Positions 1 to 3,400 of a DNA stretch of 6,343 nucleotides are shown piece after piece. The notes below the pieces were generated by a model, which was not told the DNA's origin, did not search any database, and saw nothing but the letters and a program-made list of their open reading frames with translations. The position numbers and the translations under genes were made by a program. The DNA comes from PVC group bacterium (GTDB lineage: Bacteria > Verrucomicrobiota > Kiritimatiellia > UBA8416 > PXDI01), in the NCBI GenBank assembly GCA_003565095.1, contig PXDI01000260.1:1-6343 (forward strand), written 5' to 3'. Within the stretch, counting starts at the first letter, position 1; each line of letters begins with the position of its first letter.

Positions 1-27
1 ATACTCAACCCGTAACTGTCTTGCCAT
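1..27 (-). CDS. RAYT / IS200-like (Y1) transposase, N-terminal fragment cut by window edge
   Basis: Reading the minus strand from position 27, ATG opens nine codons, MARQLRVEY, before the window ends. The start M-A-R-x-L-R-x-E-Y is the hallmark N-terminus of REP-associated tyrosine transposases and related Y1 (HUH) transposases, where the motif normally continues into a PGA-x-YH-x-x-x-RG segment. That continuation lies outside the window, as do the HUH metal-binding motif and the catalytic tyrosine. An AGGAGG ribosome binding site sits seven bases upstream, which makes the start very credible. Family members are single-strand DNA nickases and strand-transferases, often domesticated and linked to short palindromic repeats scattered in the host genome. 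The gene points away from the giant surface-protein gene. The call rests on nine residues plus the ribosome binding site, so whether the gene is intact cannot be judged. Confidence 0.72.
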
Positions 28-34
28 GTCCAGC

Positions 35-40
35 CCTCCT
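35..40 (-). promoter_or_regulatory. Ribosome binding site of the RAYT-like gene
   Basis: The plus strand reads CCTCCT, which is AGGAGG on the minus strand, a perfect anti-16S match. It is seven bases upstream of the ATG at 27-25. It decides the start of the transposase fragment. Confidence 0.8.
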
Positions 41-98
41 CATTCACATACTTGCCGGCAACATCGCACAAACGACCAACGCTGTAAAGTTTATTCTG

Positions 99-112
99 AA
101 GGGCTGACCCCT
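99..112 (-). repeat. Imperfect palindrome GGGTCAGCCC in the transposase leader
   Basis: On the minus strand this reads approximately AGGGGTCAGCCCTT, in which GGG and CCC arms flank TCAG. From memory, GGGGTCAG-type words are common just upstream of RAYT/Y1 transposase genes in many environmental genomes, so this may be the terminal or recognition hairpin of the element. That link is recollection, not computed. The arms are only three base pairs strictly, so structure alone is weak evidence. It lies about 75 bases upstream of the transposase start. Confidence 0.4.
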
Positions 113-131
113 ATCTGCCACAGGTTATCTG

Positions 132-162
132 TTGCGCAAATCACTAACAAGATTGCGCAAAT
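132..162 (+). promoter_or_regulatory. Two direct copies of TTGCGCAAAT spaced 21 bp: probable regulator binding sites
   Basis: TTGCGCAAAT occurs at 132-141 and again, identically, at 153-162. The start-to-start distance is 21 bp, two helical turns, so both sites face the same side of the DNA. The core TTGCGCAA is itself a perfect 8-bp palindrome. The sites lie upstream of a TATAAT box at 194-199 that has no good -35 element at normal spacing, the arrangement expected for an activator-dependent promoter. Direct half-sites 21 bp apart are classic for AraC-family activators, which are abundant in the PVC phyla. The palindromic core would also suit a dimeric regulator. The identity of the regulator is inference. 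The sites could also act on the divergent transposase gene. Confidence 0.5.
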
Positions 163-166
163 GCTT

Positions 167-179
167 CTTGCATAGCAAG
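167..179. repeat. Short inverted repeat CTTGC-ATA-GCAAG
   Basis: Five-base arms (167-171 and 175-179) flank a three-base centre. It lies between the paired TTGCGCAAAT sites and the TATAAT box. It overlaps the only candidate -35 hexamer, TTGCAT at 168-173, so a protein bound here would cover the promoter. It may be an operator. It lies upstream of the expected transcription start, so it is unlikely to be an RNA hairpin of the forward transcript. Confidence 0.35.
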
Positions 180-199
180 CACAAATGCGCTAGTATAAT
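168..199 (+). promoter_or_regulatory. Probable sigma-70-type promoter for the giant surface-protein gene
   Basis: TATAAT at 194-199 matches the -10 consensus perfectly. The best -35 candidate, TTGCAT at 168-173, leaves a 20-bp spacer, longer than the ideal 17, and no better hexamer is present at 16-18 bp. Transcription would begin around 205-207, giving a leader of about 270 bases before the start at 478. The poor -35, together with the paired sites upstream, suggests regulated expression. Confidence 0.5.
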
Positions 200-226
200 A
201 ATGCCGTGTAAGAAAGAAGTGCCTTG

Positions 227-457
227 ATGAACTCAAACGTAAAAATTTTCTGCCCGATATATTACAGGCGGGAATGCAGCGGCAGGGACATCTTTGATTT
301 GTATTGCATGTTTCTGCTGATAAGTGGTCTATGCCTTGCCGCGTTGGGTAGACTGGCTTCCTTTTATTCCAAATACGGATTTTCTATTACTTCCCCCCGC
401 TTGTGGGCTTTTCGATTTTATCGTGTAGATTCTTCTGAACTGATTGCTGTCAAATAA
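227..457 (+). CDS. Possible small hypothetical protein, 76 aa, uncertain
   Basis: ATG at 227 (a TTG lies directly before it at 224) opens 76 codons ending in TAA at 455-457. I recognise no family. A hydrophobic stretch, LYCMFLLISGLCLAALGRLA, at about residues 24-43 could be a single membrane segment. The preceding purine-rich AGAAAGAAG at 211-219 is at most a weak ribosome binding site. It lies between the probable promoter and the giant gene, ending 20 bases before the next ATG, so it would be co-transcribed and could be translated or act as a leader peptide. Against it: it is short, matches no known family, has ordinary composition, and could be a chance open frame in an untranslated leader. 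Confidence 0.25.
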   Translation: MNSNVKIFCPIYYRRECSGRDIFDLYCMFLLISGLCLAALGRLASFYSKYGFSITSPRLWAFRFYRVDSSELIAVK

Positions 458-465
458 AACAACAT

Positions 466-470
466 GGAGA
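466..470 (+). promoter_or_regulatory. Ribosome binding site deciding the giant gene's start
   Basis: GGAGA lies seven bases upstream of the ATG at 478. The next in-frame ATG, at 619, has no comparable site, so this favours a start well upstream of the hydrophobic export segment and implies that the repeat-derived N-terminus is translated. Confidence 0.65.
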
Positions 471-477
471 TATTATT

Positions 478-3400
478 ATGAACACATTGCGCCAATGGAT
501 GAGCAGGATTTCGCTGTTGCTTGATACAACAGGCAGGAAAACAAAAACAACCAGTTCTGTAAGGCACCACACACCACGCGCCACATGCTCCTCCCTGCCA
601 TCCCGTATTTTGCATTCCATGTTCAATGCTGGACCCCGCATAGTGCCGGGTAAATGTTCGACGTTTTCCTTCGCTCGTTCCTCGTTACACGTTCCACGTT
701 TTACTTCTTCTACCTTATGCACGGCTTTGTGCGGGTTGTTGGTTGTGCTGACCGGGCTGCCGGCTTTTGCTGAGAATGTGGCTGTTCCGGCGAATGGCGA
801 GGTGATTGGGTATTCTTCGTCGCACTCCAGTTTTCCGGGAACGCGGGCGTATTCCTATGAAGGTACCGATGACCGTTGGCTGCCGTTTCAAGGGCAGCTC
901 CCGAATGTTTTTGTGACGTGGCAGTTTACAAACGGCAACATGTATGTGATTGATGAATATAAAATCAGAGGACAGGGGATTACTGCAGATCTTCGTGGCC
1001 CAAAAGATTTCAAATTGCAGGGATCTCGTGATGGTGATAACTGGATAGATGTGGATGAGCGGATTGATGAAGCGACATGGTCTGATCATGAAGAGCGCTG
1101 GTATGTAGTCGACGCTCCGGGTGCATTTGACTATTACCGGCTGTTGATTAGCGCATTTACCGGTTCTGATACATACGGCGGGATACGGGAAATAATGCTC
1201 TATGGTGAGGTCGGGGTTCCCGGAGTTGACGCAACCGGTGCCACCAATGTCACGGTTTCCGCCGCCGACTTGAAGGGCGAATTGAATGAGACGGAAGGCG
1301 ATACCTATGTCTGGGTTGCATACGGCACGACAGACGGTACAACCAACAAACCGGGGATGACCGGGGCGTGGGATAACTGGGTGGCCTATGACGGGGGGGC
1401 TACACAAAGCGTTGGTGAGCTTTCGTATGAGCTGTCCGGGCTTGATTCTGAAACAACATATTATTACCGCTTCTATGCCTCAAATGAGACCTGGGAGGCA
1501 TGGAGTCTTACTTCTTCTTTTGATACCACACTTGACGTAAACACGTACACGAAAAAAATGAAAATCTCGTTTGCGGGTTTTGAGCCCCCCGGCAGCTCGA
1601 CCTTCAACGATTTTCCGGTTTTGATTGTATTTTCCAACAATGTCGGCGGCAGCGGCTTTTCCTACGATGATTTTGCTTTCAGTGATGCTCGTGATCTGCG
1701 TTTTACCGATGAAGACGGCGTCGTCATTCCGTATGAAATAGAAGGTAGCTGGGATGACGGCGGAATAAACCTGGTCTGGGTCAGGGTGCCGGAACTGGTT
1801 GATACTGCCTCACATGTCTGGGCTTTCTGGGGCAAATTGCTGGCGGAGCAGCCTGCCTATACGACCAATGGCGCCGTCTGGGCGAATGGCTACATCGGGG
1901 TATGGCATATGAACAGTATAGATCCTTCCGACGTCAGTCCCAACAGCAATGACGGGACAGCCCAGAGCGCAAACCTTTCGGTTGTGTCGGGCGTGGTCGG
2001 CAATGCGGTTCAGTTGCCCGGTGGCGGATCGGACTGGATCCGTGTGCCGGATGATGATTCGTTGGATGTTGAGCACGCTGTTACCATCTCCGCCTGGGCT
2101 TACTCTGATACCGATGACACAGATCCCCGTGCAATTGTTTCAAAACGTGGCTTGAATGATGCCTATTATATCTTTACATGGAATGACAGAAGGCTATATG
2201 GCAACATCGGAGGAACAAGAAACAATGGTAGTAGTGCATTGAGTGAGGGCGTCTGGGAATTTGTTGCCATGACCTATGACAGATCCCAGCAACGTTTTTA
2301 TCTCGATGGTCAGCCGGACGGCAGCGCAAATCATTCAGATGCCATACCGATGACGGGCGACGATTTGGTTTTCGGTATATTGAATCCGGAGTATGGGACC
2401 AGATGGCAAGGTCGCCTTGATGAGATCCGGCTTTCTTCGGTTGCCCGTTCGGATGACTGGCTCTGGACTGAATGGAAGAACATGGCATCAAATGCAGTGT
2501 TCAATTCGTTTGACAGTGTTGAAGAAGCACCGGAGGGAGAGCTTGCTCCGGTAATTATCAATGCAGCGCCGACGAACATCACGGCAACGGCCGCCTGGTT
2601 GAATGGTTATCTTGCGTCAACCGGGACCGCGGCAACAACGGTGTGGGTCTATTGGGGCGATGAAGACGGCGGTGATCCGCTGGATGATGGTGACGGGGTC
2701 TGGGCTGAGACGGTCAATTTGGGGGTTTACGCAGCAGAAACGTATCCGACGTATCAAGCCGACCTGACGCAATTTGCGGGATCGAGCAACTTTTATTATC
2801 GCTTCTTCGCTACGAATAGTGTCGGTCCGCATTTTGCCGGTGAGTCGGTGTATTTCATTAATAGTGAGGTGACGATTGTTGCCACGGAAAGCGCGGCAGC
2901 GGAAGCTGTTCCGCCGGTCACCGGAACGTTTACCGTTTATCGCGCATCTTCTTCAGTCGATGCTGATCTTGTTGTCAACTACGGGATCAGTGGAACTGCC
3001 GTCAATGGTGAGAATTATACAGAAATCGGCACAAGCGTGGTTATTCCGGCAGGTGAAACTGAAGTGGACATTGTGATTGAACCGATTCTAATCCGTGAAG
3101 AAACCGGAACGGAAACGGTCATACTGACGCTTTCCGGGGGAAACTATGTTATTGGTTCGCCTGACAATGACACTGTTAATATTGCCGACTATCCGGAGCA
3201 GCCTGAGACGCTGATCTGGGATGGAACCGAGAGCGGGGTATGGGATGTCGGCAATGCCAAGAACTGGCATGTTGCCGGAGCCGCTCCGGGATCTTTCTAT
3301 TATCTCGACGGCGATACGGTGGTTTTTGGTGACAGTGCGGAACAGTTTGCGATAACCATCAGCGGGACCGTCGAGCCTGATGAGATGATTTTTGAGAACG

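Noticed and set aside
393..420. Possible rho-independent terminator (C-run, GGG, then T-rich tract) before the giant gene
   Set aside because: Only about three base pairs can form between CCC and GGG, and the T tract is interrupted. Too weak to call.
614..711. Heptad array considered as a CRISPR array or ordinary microsatellite
   Set aside because: There are no long identical repeats with spacers as in CRISPR, and the units are too diverged for a recent microsatellite expansion. The 7-nt register is the only regular feature.
715..1407. A 230-codon open frame on the minus strand
   Set aside because: It lies wholly antisense to the discoidin and Fn3-like domains, has no recognisable motif, and its composition is that of the complement of the forward gene.
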